From Zarea fungicola (taxonomy: Eukaryota > Ascomycota > Sordariomycetes > Hypocreales > Cordycipitaceae), in assembly GCA_900169235.1 (NCBI GenBank), contig FWCC01000327.1, positions 1 to 64,000 on the forward strand: a stretch of DNA of 64,000 nucleotides. The letters run 5' to 3'. The notes under the pieces are model-generated. The model did not search any database and was not told the origin of the DNA. It worked only from the letters and a program-made list of their open reading frames with translations. Of this stretch, positions 1 to 11,270 are shown piece after piece; within the stretch, counting starts at the first letter, position 1; the number at the start of each line of letters is the position of its first letter. Position numbers and translations under genes: made by a program.

Positions 1-471
1 CAGCTTATCTATGGGGGAGCGGACGGGGACTCCTCCACCCAAGGCACTAAAAAAAAGTCAATTAGCCGATCTTCTTCCGAGGCCCACTTGAACGCCGTGG
101 GCCGTCCGGCGCCGTCTCGCCCACCGTCCGGAACGGTGGCTCCAAAACGGCCTGGCCACGGAGTGTGCACCTGCCGGGCGCTCACGTCGCCCCTTTGGCC
201 AGGACGTTTTAGCGCCGGACCCCCCCTCCTCTTCGTTCCCTCTTCTCTCCCAATAATGGAAGCAGGCCACGCCCTCCCCTGCATGGCTCTTAGTAGCAGG
301 AGGAGGCAGAGGAGGGCCGCGGCCAAACCATAGGCTGAATGGTGTTTGGCCAGTTCGCATGGCCGGGCTGCTAAATACGCCTGCCCCCCTCAGGACGCAC
401 CATTGCATGTTTTTCCCCTTACATAGTTTTCGCTCCAGGCGATTCTCCACGATCAGAAAGTACATTTGCAG
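1..471. other. GC-rich leader region, no supported gene
   Basis: The first ~330 bases are markedly GC-rich and hold only overlapping open frames without recognisable protein character. Bases 330-471 become pyrimidine-rich and lead into the DUF3435 gene. If that gene is a Starship captain, the 5' end of the element should lie in or just left of this stretch. A TTACA, similar to reported Starship target motifs, occurs at about 420, but the motif is too short to be evidence by itself. Confidence 0.3.
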
Positions 472-3041
472 ATGAAAAAAGTGCAAGCACCCCTCGAACT
501 TTCGAGGACACGGGAGCTCGATTCCGATGAGCTTCGTACGTTGGCCCTGGAAAGCCTTCATCATGAGGAAACACATCCCATCGACCCTTTGGACTCGGAG
601 CACAAAAAAACAAAGACGTTCCGAAGTCGTGTGTGGAACTTTTGGCTAGAGTAAGCGTTTGTATGCAACTAGGACGAAGCTAGCTAACATGGCTAGGTAC
701 GCAAAACGTGTTTCTGTGCACCCTTACCAAGTTTGGGTTGATCTTTGCCACGGAAAAGAGTCGGCGACCAAAATCTGCCAGGGCTTCCTCCGAGCCTACA
801 TCAACAGCTCAACCAACCTGCGGCCAACCCTTGGTCCCGAGGAGTGGCACAGGGTACGCACCGTGAACTCGGCTTCTACCGTGGAAGATGTATGGGGGGC
901 GCTGGTCACGAGGGTCGACCAGCTTGTCCTGAAACAAAAGAGGCAGGCGTGCCGTCACCCGTTTATGACTCGTATCTATGAGCTGAATTTCAGCTCGAGG
1001 CATGGCACTAGCCGCCAGAATTCGCCGGCATATGCCATTGGCCAGGTAAACGTCGCCATTCTGGTCTATGACGGAGACCTCTTGCTGACATGTGTACGCC
1101 AGTGGATTCCCCTTCTTGCCAAGGAGCTCGGGCTATCTCTAAAGCAGAGCTTCGTTAAGAGAGAGCTTGTCGACGAGGACATCGTCCTGATACTCTACAT
1201 ACTCTGGAGCCGGGCCGCGCATATCCACTGCACCCCCACGGTACGCCTCGCCTTCCACACAGCCGTCATCATATCAGGAATTGGCGGTTTTCGATCGGCA
1301 AGTGTTCTCGGAATGAAGTACAGGCAGGTTGAGTTTGAGTGGACGCGCGATAAAGTGAACCCGCAGAAGAAGAACCTCACTGCGAACATCACGATCCACC
1401 ACGTCAAGCAACAGGAAAACAAGGTCCAAAGAGACCAAAAATCCACGTGCGTGCCTGCTAGCCTAGCCTTTTATTTCATGCACCATGAAAAGCCATTAAC
1501 ATAGTTTTAGATTGACATTCTCGATTACATTTGTTCCGTGTAAACAAGTTTGCCTGCTCACCGCACTGGCTGCCAGAGCACTCCGAGATAATGCGTTCCA
1601 AAACAACTACACATGCATGGAGGAGCTTCTGGCGGACGGGAAGCCACTGCAAGGCAACAACGTCAAGCTAGCCTGGAGAGATTCAATGCTCGACGAGAGC
1701 ATCATACCCATCTGTTACAATTCTTACTGGAGGGTATGGAACAGGACCATGTACGTCGCAGGCCTGCGCGTAGAGGATGGGGTTAGACCCTACGCTTTAC
1801 GGGTGGGCGCAGGTGGCAAGCTAGACGGTACGACATACGAAACCGACATTGAACGAGATGCGGAGACTAATTTATTTTCAACAGGCACACTGAGCCGAGC
1901 CATGGCTAATTACATCATGTCGCATTCGACGGAGGTGTTCGAGCACAGCTACCAGACATCGCATATCTCGACCAACTTGATGAGAATAGCCTTCGACAGC
2001 CGCGCTGGCGACAATGACGCACTAATACGCAGCCTCAGCAGTGCCTTTTCTCGCCGCGACCCCTATGCACCCATCTACCTTTCGAAAGAGGAGCTCGACG
2101 AGTTCGAGAAGAGGGACGACCTTCAAGACTATCGACGCCAGTACCGCGAAGCGAAGGAGGCGAACGACGATGCTCTGGCCGAGAAATTAAAGCAAAGAAT
2201 CGGTTACTTGATTAACTTCCTAGAGAAATTGAAGTTGAAGGAAAATCGGCGTCACTATTTTAAAACCATGGACCATCTACGAGGTACACATCAGTCTACC
2301 GCCCACTTGCCCCCCCAACTGACAGAAAGCGCTCGGCGAATCAGGGAAGCCCCTTGCTCCCGGATGGCCGTCACCGTCAGCGGCTTGATGAAGGCGGATT
2401 GCAATAGTGTGAAGCTGGCTGGGTATCTGATTGCGTTCCTGCAAGAACGAAACTTGGATGCCGAGCTCCGCGGATCGCAAGATCCCAAGCCTGTTCGTTG
2501 TCTACTTTGCTCACTCACCTTCGACAACTCCGGCAACTTATCCCGACATGTCAGCAACACGCATTTTTTCAAGGAAGAGTTTACCTGTCCAGAGTGCTAC
2601 CGAAACGGGAACCACGTCGTCATTGGGCCAAGCTGCGTCCATTGGGCGGCCCACGTAAAACACTACCACAATCAATTCATCGCTCCGAGCGTATCGAGGT
2701 GCCTCCAGCCGGCGTACTGTCCGCTGTGCACCAAACGATTCACAGAAAGTGGGTTCAGCCGACATGCCTGTTTTAAAAATGGAAGCAAGCTGTCGTACCC
2801 ATTTCCCTGTCCGCAGTGCAGAAGGGACGGCATGGACGACACTGTCATCCCCGGCTTCGCAGATTGGGTCATCCACGTCAAGAATGCTCACGACGGGGAC
2901 GACGCAGTACAGGGGGCTATTGTGAGGCGAGCAGAAGTCAAGCGACCTGCCTCCATGCTAGAGTGTGGCGATTTTGGGCGGGAACTGAAGAGGGTGAGGG
3001 ATGACGACGATAGAGAGATGCACCGCATTGAAGTTTGCTAA
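472..3041 (+). CDS. DUF3435 (tyrosine-recombinase-like) protein with C-terminal C2H2 zinc fingers
   Basis: Three exons (472-650, 697-1446, 1511-3041) give about 819 aa. Both introns are short with good sites (GTAAGC..CTAG; GTGCGT..TTTTAG with ATTAAC branch) and keep frame. The middle part matches the DUF3435/FluG-like family: a box-I-like GGFRSASVLGMKYRQVEF, a basic linker HHVKQQENKVQRDQKS, CLLTALAARAL, then the box-II-like region SRAMANYIMSHSTEVFEHSY, which keeps the R, H and Y spacing of tyrosine recombinases although the first H of HxxR is not evident. The C-terminus has at least four zinc-binding units, the first a classic C-x2-C-x12-H-x4-H (CLLC..H..H), then CPEC, CPLC and CPQC units ending in HxxxxH. 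DUF3435 recombinases include Starship captains, but members with C2H2 tails are also common outside Starships. The first ATG in frame is 472; an upstream exon is possible. Confidence 0.8.
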
Positions 3042-4327
3042 CCGGCCATAACGTGTGGCCATTTTACTTCTTCTTCTCGAGATTATGCTAGCCTTACATA
3101 CTGAATAAGCCATTCTATTTTTACTGTATAATCTACTCGAGTTTACTCCTAGTTGCCAGGCTGACCCGCCATTTCAAAACCTCGAGACGATTCTGCCAGC
3201 CACCTGGCCGTAGTACAACATCTGTGCGTACATTTTGTATAATTTTAGAAAAATTCAGCGTTTGGCGCTAAGGGTTCTGTAGGTAGTCCACAAACGGCTC
3301 AGGGTCTAGCACCACGCGTTTAATGCTGCTGTCGCCGTGAGCAAATACTTCCTCTTGGCACCATTGCGCAAGATGGGCAAGGTACAAATTTGCTACGCCA
3401 TCTTCAATTGTACCCCGAAAAGGTGACTTGTGAAAGTGATTCCACCTGAAAGTGTGGTCTCGAAAGCAACGCCATTGCACTGTATCGGCCGACTTCTTTT
3501 GGCCACTGTCACCTACGCCCAAGCTATGTCTGTCTGTCTCTAGAACTAGAAACAGCTCCGGGCTATCGAGTTGTTCCAACAAATCAAGAGGTTTTTCTTG
3601 TACAGTTTCAGCAGGCGCCCAAGTCGGATATCTTTGAAGACCTGCCGGCCGCCGGAGCCACCGACGTAGAATGCCTTGTAAACCTATTCCGTTAGAATAT
3701 CGTCACAACCCTGCCGTTATTTGTAACAAAATCTTACACATTCTGTAGCGCTATTGAAAACCCAAAATTAGACTGGTACATGCAATGATGGCTTATATTG
3801 GTCTTTGATGATGTTGTCTTTTCTGGTGTGACTGGCAGCGGTTTGCTTCTGTTTTCTAGCAGGGTTTAGTTTAATCATGCCTTTTATTTCTAGCGTAGCA
3901 GAAGAATTATGCGAAAACAAGAAAAAATTGTTTTTTTTAATAAAGAATTAGCATGTAACTAAATAAATAGCATTTATCATTAATTGTATACAGCGGCCGA
4001 GGGGCAGCTACGGTGAGGGCACGGGAACGACGACATGTGTGTTGGGCGAAACTTGCGTTTAGCGGTCCATACATTGGCCTAAAATCAGTATAGCCGCTAG
4101 CCCGCCAGCCTCTAAACAAGTAACGTTAGATTTAGTTAGATTTATTTTAATTTAGCCTTCGTTGTTAACTAAGTAACTAGTTATAACTATCAAATTAATA
4201 TTAACGCCTACCGTCCTGCTTTCTTACCACTTAAATTCTACAAATGACTAGACACGCTTCCCTTTGTCTTCTGGCACATTTGTTCAGCGCCTCCTAGCTC
4301 CGACGCAATTCCCTTCTAAACCCAAAG
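3042..4327. other. AT-rich intergenic region with one possible gene relic
   Basis: AT-rich spacer between the DUF3435 gene and the arrestin-like gene. Apart from the minus-strand open frame at 3268-3582, I see no gene. A 3.9-4.2 kb segment is dominated by TTAG/TTAA-type tracts. Confidence 0.5.
3268..3582 (-). pseudogene. Hypothetical protein fragment
   Basis: A 104-codon open frame whose reading extends upstream without an ATG to about 3690, ending in QWCQEEVFAHGDSS and DPEPFVDYLQNP. Composition is protein-like (balanced charged and aromatic residues) but no start codon, splice acceptor or family is recognisable. It could be the last exon of a lost gene. Function unknown. Confidence 0.3.
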
Positions 4328-5530
4328 ATGCTTCCCACTGTCGTGGAAAAGCATAATATGACCTTGCGATTGTTTAGTGATTGCGGTTCCAACCAGAAGT
4401 ATGGGCAGTTTTCGAAACTCTTCTTGGCACCACAGCCTCCTGCTTATATCAGCTGTGTAGTTGAAAGCCCACCTGTTTTATTTCACGGCACAGAGCAGGA
4501 TAGCACTGGTGCACTGTTATCAGGGTTACTATATATCAATGTTGTCGAGCGGCCAGTGGTGGTCAGCGGCTTTATGGCGAGCCTTAGCCTTCAACTGACG
4601 AATAGGCGGCCACAAAAAAAAAGCTGCTCAGAATGCAGGCACTGGACTTCTGAGCTAAAATCTTGGACGTTTCTAGTAGCGCCGACCAGGCTGCCAACAG
4701 GGCAGCATCAGTTTCCTTTTTGCAGTCTCCTAGAAGGCAGCCACCCCGCGTCAGTTGACACATCCCTGGTGTCGATTTCTTACCAGTTCAAAGCCACGGC
4801 CATCGTAGTAGACAGCGACAATGAAACATCATGTCACCCTATTAGATTCGAGCGGACAATCATGGTCAATCGGTCTATCCCGGAATCCTTGTACCCGTCG
4901 CGCTCGGTAAGATGCGTTAATACACATATAAACATCAGGACGCAACACGACCGAATCATTTGCCCCAATGGCACAAATCAGCTAACGTTGAAACTCAATG
5001 GTCTCAAGAGGTGTGGTGACACAGGTATGGGGTCCAGCCTCTGGGTTGTAAGAACTGTGGCGTGGACGCTGAACGAACATATCACAACAAACTTTGCCGC
5101 CTGCGATATACACTCTAATTTAGCAGTTGAAGAATTTAATGGGGCGGATATGCATAGGGATGTAAGGTCGTTAGGCTCTGGACATCTCATCAACGGTTGG
5201 AAGGCCGACTACAGTGGCACAGACGGTAGCCTTGAGTTGGTGTTGGAATACGGTGTGGCCAAACCGCAGCAGGCTAGGTATGCCTGTGACTTGAAATCAG
5301 ATAGTCAAGTTGAAATTTCACACTCATTGTGTATTTCCATTACGATGTCGGAACAAAGTACATTAGACGCAGTGCCGCTTGCAGCAGGTCGACGCGGCTT
5401 CAACTGCATGGTGAAGATGGCTTTACCTGTCATCCTAACGGAACCAGGAGATTTTGTTCACAGTTGGGAAAATGAATTTCTTCCCATATATCAAGACAAA
5501 TCTCAAAGTCCTCCAGGCTACCACTGGTGA
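4328..5530 (+). CDS. Arrestin-related trafficking adaptor, LDB19/Art1-like
   Basis: Single exon, 400 aa. The order of motifs follows LDB19/Art1 arrestins: ESPPVLFHGTEQDSTGALLSG at residues ~45-65 (family: P-P-x-LYG...STGALLSG), SLQLTNRRPQKKSCSECRHW with the CxxC pair, then TSELKSWTFLVAP and FPFCSLLEGSHPAS, and a C-arrestin half with WTLNEH, LINGWKADYSG and the end WENEFLPIYQDKSQSPPGYHW. Such proteins recruit Rsp5-type ubiquitin ligases to plasma-membrane transporters. It stops right after the arrestin core, lacking the long C-terminal tail of typical homologues, yet its last residues form a PPGY (PPxY) motif, which could still bind a WW domain. Probably a diverged accessory paralogue of the host housekeeping gene. 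Confidence 0.75.
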   Translation: MLPTVVEKHNMTLRLFSDCGSNQKYGQFSKLFLAPQPPAYISCVVESPPVLFHGTEQDSTGALLSGLLYINVVERPVVVSGFMASLSLQLTNRRPQKKSCSECRHWTSELKSWTFLVAPTRLPTGQHQFPFCSLLEGSHPASVDTSLVSISYQFKATAIVVDSDNETSCHPIRFERTIMVNRSIPESLYPSRSVRCVNTHINIRTQHDRIICPNGTNQLTLKLNGLKRCGDTGMGSSLWVVRTVAWTLNEHITTNFAACDIHSNLAVEEFNGADMHRDVRSLGSGHLINGWKADYSGTDGSLELVLEYGVAKPQQARYACDLKSDSQVEISHSLCISITMSEQSTLDAVPLAAGRRGFNCMVKMALPVILTEPGDFVHSWENEFLPIYQDKSQSPPGYHW

Positions 5531-5796
5531 AATGGTTCACGGCGTTTGGTTTAGATGAGACCGGATTTACTTCGTTAGTGGAAGATCGCATAGATCTTTT
5601 ACAATTAAATATATATACACTATTAGAATACACATGAATAATAGGCCTTAGCGTACATGTATTGCATAAAACTTGCGGCTTATGCCTGACTGGCGATAAT
5701 GCGTCCTCGTTCTGGATCCTTGCACGTTGGTTTCTGTCCGCATACGACATAGCTAGCGGCCTGTTAGTCTTAACGAAGGAAACTGGGTTGTCGGAC

Positions 5797-7047
5797 TTAC
5801 CGTCTGCCACATTCGACCTTAAGGTCCTGCATACAGTCATACTGCATTGCATAGCATAAGGAAAGCATGTATGTGGCCCAGGTATTGCTCTGCAGGCCCA
5901 ACTGTGCATACGTAGACACAGCGGGCCCGAATATATTACCTTCTATTTCGTCCCCAGCCAAGAGAAATTCCGTGTTCTCAACGTCACAAAAGCCCGCGTC
6001 ACCGAAGTACTCAACCAGATCTGCTCCAAACTGAGTATGGCGACCAGTGGCGCAGCGCAAAGTTTGGAAGTATTCCCAAGCTGGCGTATCCATCGTGACG
6101 TTGACCTCACTGTGCTCAAACCAGCCGCCTGGACGAAGCATTCGGATAACCTTTGCATACAGCTGGTGCAAAGCGACTTTTGTTAAGTAGCCATCGATGT
6201 TTCGAATATGAATGTAGTCAAAGGTTCGATCGTCAAAGCCCAAGAGTTGTTCTAAGTTGCTGAATACAAAGGCGAAATTTGGAGGCAACTCAGCATCCGG
6301 CACTCCATGGGGCACAACGTCCACCGCTATGACGTTGCTCGTTGGATTAAGTCTAGCATACTCACTATCTCAAGTTAGTATTGCCAGTAATTAGAAAGTG
6401 AGGCGTCTTACATTGCCCACTGAGCATAGCCTGAGCCGAGATCGAGCACCTGCCTCCGCACCCTCTCTCGCGGTATATGGCATAGCGCCCCGCCGTCCCT
6501 CCATTTCAATGTTTCATGACTTAAAGATTAGCTTGTTAAGCTGCGCTGCTTTCCCTTTATACTTACAAGTGGTTTGAATTAATGCGTATAAATGGAGCAT
6601 CCGGGCTGGTCCGTTAGTTTCGCTTCCACCAAGGCCGTTATGAACATACCACCATGCAGACTCGCCATAGCGAAGACACTTGAACGTCCCAACGAACTTA
6701 AACTCATAACGGGGTTCGTCTACCAAAATAGGGAAATCATTGACCTCTATCTCATCGTAAACCTCGCTGCTGCTGGCAGTTGCATCTTCGGTCTGGTAAC
6801 TAGCCACAGAAGCTGCATCGTCGGTGTCGGTAATTGAACATTCTGACGTCGTAGAGGCTGTATCATCGTCATATTCCAGTGCTACATCAGCTGTAGCACC
6901 ACTGTCGTCGTCGTCAATGTCCATATCGCGTAGTTCTTGGAAGGAATGGACTGCTTGCTGGAGGGCCAATGTGACAGTGCTCTGCAGCGACCAATGTTCG
7001 GTTCCGTTTCCAGCCATATGAGTACGATTGTTGATTGTGTGTTCCAT
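5797..7047 (-). CDS. LaeA-like SAM-dependent methyltransferase
   Basis: Three exons (7047-6563, 6519-6412, 6364-5797), about 386 aa. SAM motif I is VLDLGSGYAQWAIEYA, spanning the second intron, which has a perfect ACTAAC branch; motif II acidic residue IAVDVV; then FDYIHIRNIDG, and the post-motif RMLRPGGWFEHSE, the signature of this fungal family (LaeA and secondary-metabolite methyltransferases). A ~100-aa acidic, Ser/Thr-rich N-terminus precedes it. The first junction keeps frame only with the second GT of TTGTAAGTATAA as donor; the stronger first GT would shift the frame. The C-terminus is shorter than usual (no final YGRKP-like strand). Start chosen at ATG 7047. Role: probably regulatory or secondary-metabolism methyl transfer; substrate unknown. 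Confidence 0.75.
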
Positions 7048-7378
7048 CTCGCTGGTTGAAACCTGGAATCTAGTGGAGGGATATGTTGAAGGCAAAGGAG
7101 CGAGTTTCGCCCTTCTCAAGAAATTAGAGCGGACAGAGCTTTCACTGCTGATGTAAACCCCCAGCCTCTAAGCCGTTCCCCCCGATGTGTGCCAGCAGTC
7201 CCACACACACCAAATAAAACAGAATTAGATCGCGCCCGGTCGAGCAAGGAAGGAGCATGGCCTGACCCTCACTCAAGTTTAGCGCTGTGGCGTATACGCG
7301 GTTGAGGTGTTGGAAGGGTAGAGATCCAGTGTCCCCTTCTCATACTTGCTTCTCTTTCCAAATTTCTTCACACTCAAG

Positions 7379-7684
7379 ATGGAAGACAAGCCCTGGTATA
7401 ATCTACGACCACGAAGAAACAAGTCTCCCGAGACGTCTTTTCAAATTTTTACGGACGCGAGCGGAACCATCAAACCAAAGACACGCGCCCGTGGTATCAA
7501 AACTACGCGCAAAATCCAACCCTCAAAGCAGCCTTTAAATAATATTACAGAGAAGCGCCTGGCTGGAACTAGGTCGACAGGTATTCGGAATCCACGAACT
7601 AAACGGGTGCCGGCTGTGGCAGATAGCACCGGTAGGTTAATATTGATAAATTTATTACAAAATACTAATACTAATACTATATAG
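7379..7684 (+). CDS. Small basic hypothetical protein
   Basis: ATG 7379 opens a 101-codon frame rich in Lys and Arg (MEDKPWYNLRPRRNKS; later TRARGIKTTRK and NPRTKRVP). It is transcribed away from the methyltransferase gene at 7047, so the 330-bp spacer may be a shared promoter. A possible splice donor (GTAGGT) lies at 7632, so the printed 3' end may be intronic. No family recognised; the basic composition suggests nucleic-acid binding, but this is only composition. Confidence 0.4.
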   Translation: MEDKPWYNLRPRRNKSPETSFQIFTDASGTIKPKTRARGIKTTRKIQPSKQPLNNITEKRLAGTRSTGIRNPRTKRVPAVADSTGRLILINLLQNTNTNTI

Positions 7685-8228
7685 AGAAAGAAAATATTAA
7701 GTCATTTTACTGGGGTGGTCGCTTGCGCGATGTTTGAATATCCAGAGAGTTATGTTTTGTTTCCGTTCAACTGAAAATGGCTGGAAATAGTAACCCATAT
7801 ATCACCTAAACTTCCATGTTCACATCGTGCTACCAGCTGTCAGCAAATATAAAAGATTATATTAAAATGTCCATACCGCATCTTTTAGGCGAACTTTAAC
7901 AAGCATTAGATTAATGCATATCTAACGTTTTAGCTGTACATACTCTTTAGACTGTAGGCAATCCGGCTTCTCGCATATTTGTTGAGTTTGGGGGAAATCT
8001 TCACACCATCCTGCGAGACCCCATGCCAAGTGACCACAAGTAAAGTAGATTCTGAAGATTTCGCACATAGTTTATTAGAAGCAGGTTATGTCACCTTACT
8101 GGTCGAGTCACTGGCTCTGTTTATAACTTGCTTCTGTGGGTCCACTTAGGGACCTTCGGACCTCGCACTATGCCAAGCCCCCTCATTTTGCTGCTGGCGT
8201 CTTCATCCGGTTCGTGTTTAGCAGCATT
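7685..8228. other. AT-rich spacer
   Basis: About 540 bp of AT-rich sequence with no open frame of protein character; it probably holds the promoter of the gene at 8229. Confidence 0.5.
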
Positions 8229-9096
8229 ATGAGCGTAGACGTCACAGCACCTAGTGAGCCATCGGCTAGCATAAAAAAGCAAGTAAACACCTTGCTGCGG
8301 AAGATGCCACAAGGGGAGGCCGATTGGAGCAGCAGAATACCGTCAGCCTTGACGTTGCGGGATTACCACGACATCTTTGTATTATCTGAAGCTACACCAG
8401 AGACACACCCAAGTGACCTGTTTGAGATGTACTCTCAGTTAATTCAGAAGAGTTTATTAAAGCTCGAGGCCGAGACAGAGGTCGACTTTCTCAAGATCCT
8501 AGCACTTGGCACTGGCAAGGTGATTCTAGCGGCGCACAAGTCCCGCCAGCCGTACATTGCAGCTGAGTACCAGGCCACTCAGAAAATGGTGTGCGAAGGG
8601 GTGCGGACGTGTTTTAGAAGTGCAGGATCGGTCTCGACCCTGGAGGACAAGAGACTAGTGGAGTACATGGGTGCTCTGGCCCGCGGTGCTGATCTGATGT
8701 TTTATCTCGAGTCGTTTTTTACCAGAAGGGCACATGAACTGCCTATACATGGTATGTTCTAACCTGAAACCTTAAACTTCCTCACTAACCTGCCAAGTTT
8801 GCATGTTCTCTCTCTTTCTTGGCTGCAGAAACCATGATGTGCTCCCTTACATCGTGCATGAGCTGATGCTGCATGCCTACCGACCTTCCAATACTTGGGA
8901 CAGCACGCTAATCTCTATTCCCTATTTACTCTATTCCAATTTAGGAAAGAGATACACGTAAGGCTTCATTTAATCTCCATGTTTGACAAATACTAACCGA
9001 TTTAGACTGGATAAAGTTTATGAGCTGCTAGGTGTTGCCCGTGGTAGACGGGTGCCGCGTGTGACAGTTGACCCGCTGTTCCTATCTATTGGATAG
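8229..9096 (+). CDS. Orphan protein, three exons
   Basis: Exons 8229-8755, 8829-8957 and 9006-9096 give about 248 aa, mostly helical: DYHDIFVLSEATPE, DLFEMYSQLIQKSLLKLEAE, then NHDVLPYIVHELMLHAYRP and LDKVYELLGVARGRRVPRV. The second intron is strong (GTAAGG, TACTAAC, TTTAG). For the first, the best donor (GTATGT at 8752) shifts the frame and stops early; a weaker GTTCTA donor at 8756 preserves frame, so either that is used or the gene carries a 1-nt lesion. The downstream frame stays open and protein-like, which favours a real gene. Family not recognised. Confidence 0.6.
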
Positions 9097-10075
9097 AGTA
9101 GACAAATGAAACGAATAGTTCCCCTTGCAATGAAAATGCCCTGGCGGTTCAGGTAGAGTGCTGCTGTTGGCGGCCATGCGACCTTGACGAGGCTAGAGTC
9201 CTGATCAGCGTGGGAGCCGGGGACCTCAAGCAGGATATTTTGCTCCTCCCTGAAAACAGGCAGCGCCACTATGTAGAAACCTCCACTAGGATGCATAGAT
9301 GCGCCAGGATTTAGTTGAACACCCCCCCTCGCCAGTGGTACCCCGAGCTCTGCATCTCCGGCCCCTGCCCCTGTCCTGGGACGCCGGCTTAGGTGCTCCC
9401 GCTAACGAGTAATTAGCTTGTCTCATGAAGAATCACATTTGACGTACAATAAAGGGCTCACAGAAGTCACTGTAGGCCTTGAAAGCCCTAGGTAGACCAA
9501 AACTGTGCATGACCTTTCAAGATTTTAGCAGTGTCTCGTTCTGCTCTGCTACGCATCTTACTGGTTTCTGTCTATCCGCCGGCAAATGAGAGTGCATGTC
9601 AATAGGACGGGAATGTTTAATTGGTGATATGAGTGACTCCACCACTGCATCGTCCCGTAATGTATTCGGGCACTCCATCTCAAAGAATGCATGGGACGGC
9701 TTGGACATACTGGCGGATGTGTCTACTTCCGACCCGGTGGCGGGTGTGGAGGGCAAAGCGAGGGATGTGCAGGTATCAAAATACATGACTTGACGCAACC
9801 ACCGCAGCCCATATGGAGAGTAAATATTGGATTTGGCTGCTGCGCTGAGACCTTGTCATGCGGCCAGTCAGTATCTTCTCTGGCTGGCACGGGGAAGTTG
9901 TGTCAGGTCCGCTTTTCCGATGCGGGGCTGAGCACGGGCCAATTCCTCGTGTAGGTCTTGGCATTCTCCACCAGCAAAGCTGAGGTGGCATCATTGCTTG
10001 CAGCAGGGACAACTCCCAGGCCCAACGACTAGTGGTTTTTTTTTACTAATAATAAATATATTATTGGCTCTCAAT
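9097..10075. other. Spacer with degenerate minus-strand coding traces
   Basis: Minus-strand frames at 9517-9798 and 9776-10012 overlap in different phases and read partly protein-like (for example ENAKTYTRNWPVLSP followed by a stop). They look like remains of a decayed gene rather than a working one. Family not recognised. Confidence 0.35.
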
Positions 10076-10916
10076 CTAGCTCTGAGTCTGCATGGATAGC
10101 TTGTAAAATCGTTTTCGGACGGAGTCTGCGCTCCTCGGTGGATTTAGCGCTTCTGCAATGGCAGTAAAGGAGCGCCCAGTGGCTCTGCCGCTCTGTATTT
10201 CATCGTCATCCTCCGATGTAAAAAAGTTGAAGGACCTGACTTTGCCATTTTGAGATCGAATTTTCTTTATCTTGGCTTCAACAGCGGATTTTGATCTCTC
10301 CGGCATCTCCGAATAAATGTCTGAACACCGGCTCGGATCTATTACATATTCCCGCAGGCGGGCTGTCTGGGTGTCTGTCCATCGCGTTCCTCCAACACCC
10401 AATTGCAGTCGCATTGAACGAACGTTTGCCTTCATGACAGTCTGAGTTCGATGCGAAAATTGAGGAAGAATGTCGTCCAGAGTAGCATTGCTGTTTATGA
10501 GGCTGCGCAGCGCATCACTTTCAGCTGCCGTGAATGGGCCTGGTCTAATTAGCCTGCTCTGTGTCAGTCGACTCTATGGTTCAGTCTAGGGATACTAAAT
10601 ACCTTTTATCCCACCTACACCAGGAGGCTAGCTCTGTAACATCCTTGGAGCTTAGTGACGGGGTTGGTACACCTGCTAGGGTAAAAACAAGCAACAAGGG
10701 ACGATCGGGTCCTTCTTCCCCAGGCATATCAATCAGCCCGCGTCTAAAGTAGAATCCGGGACGTATTTCACTCTCTAGCTTCGTACAGTTACTGAAGCTT
10801 TGAGTAATTAGATTGTTGGCATGCGAGATATGGTATCGGTTGTCGCTGACTTGGACGGTGCCTTTCCATGTACATTTCTTCGAGGAATAAAAGATGCAAA
10901 TACTTAATTCTTTCAT
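10076..10916 (-). CDS. Protein with three Myb/SANT-like repeats
   Basis: Two exons (10916-10603, 10544-10076), about 260 aa. The splice (GTATTT..AATTAG) joins RWDKR to PGPFTAAESDALRSLI in frame. Three consecutive SANT-like units follow: FTAAESDALRSLINSN..LPQFSHRTQTVMKANVRSMR, RWTDTQTARLREYV..MPERSKSAVEAKIKKIR, and FTSEDDDEIQSGRAT..FTAIAEAL..RSADSVRKRFYKL. Each begins with the F/W-T-x-x-E/D pattern and ends with a basic third helix. This predicts a nuclear DNA-binding protein. The ~125-aa N-terminal part is of unknown type. ATG 10916 is the first in frame. Confidence 0.7.
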
Positions 10917-11270
10917 TGTATCGTTCAGCTTGTCGGTGCGTTTGCTAAGAGTGTGAGCTTGTCGGTGCGTTCGCTGAGATTGCGAGCTAGGCAAGTGTCA
11001 TTAAATATTAATTGATGGCATGTAAATGTCTACATTCAGCTAGAGATGTGCGTGAACTTAAAATATTCTTTTCTTTTTACCGTCCAACATAGTCACTTGT
11101 CAAAGTGCCACTTTTGTTTGGGCGGAGGCCAGCTAAACCGGTAACGCACGGGAGCGGCTGAATAGAAGACAACGTTTAAAAAAGCTAACTTTGAGACCAC
11201 TAAGAGATTCCTATTCTACAACTTCGCTATAAAGGTCTTTTTCAGCAGTAATAATATACCTGTGGAACTG
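10917..11270. other. Intergenic spacer
   Basis: About 350 bp of AT-rich DNA. A 20-bp near-repeat containing GCTTGTCGGTGCGTT occurs twice in tandem at about 10927-10970. No gene seen. Confidence 0.5.

Noticed and set aside
420..424. TTACA as Starship insertion motif
   Set aside because: Five bases recur by chance many times in the window and no matching copy could be placed at a right end.
58..603. 181-codon minus-strand frame at the left edge
   Set aside because: GC-driven open frame overlapping the DUF3435 first exon, no family, no start or splice support.
8229..9096. Frameshifted pseudogene interpretation
   Set aside because: The best-looking donor breaks the frame, but an alternative GT four bases downstream keeps it, so I annotate an intact gene with a caveat.
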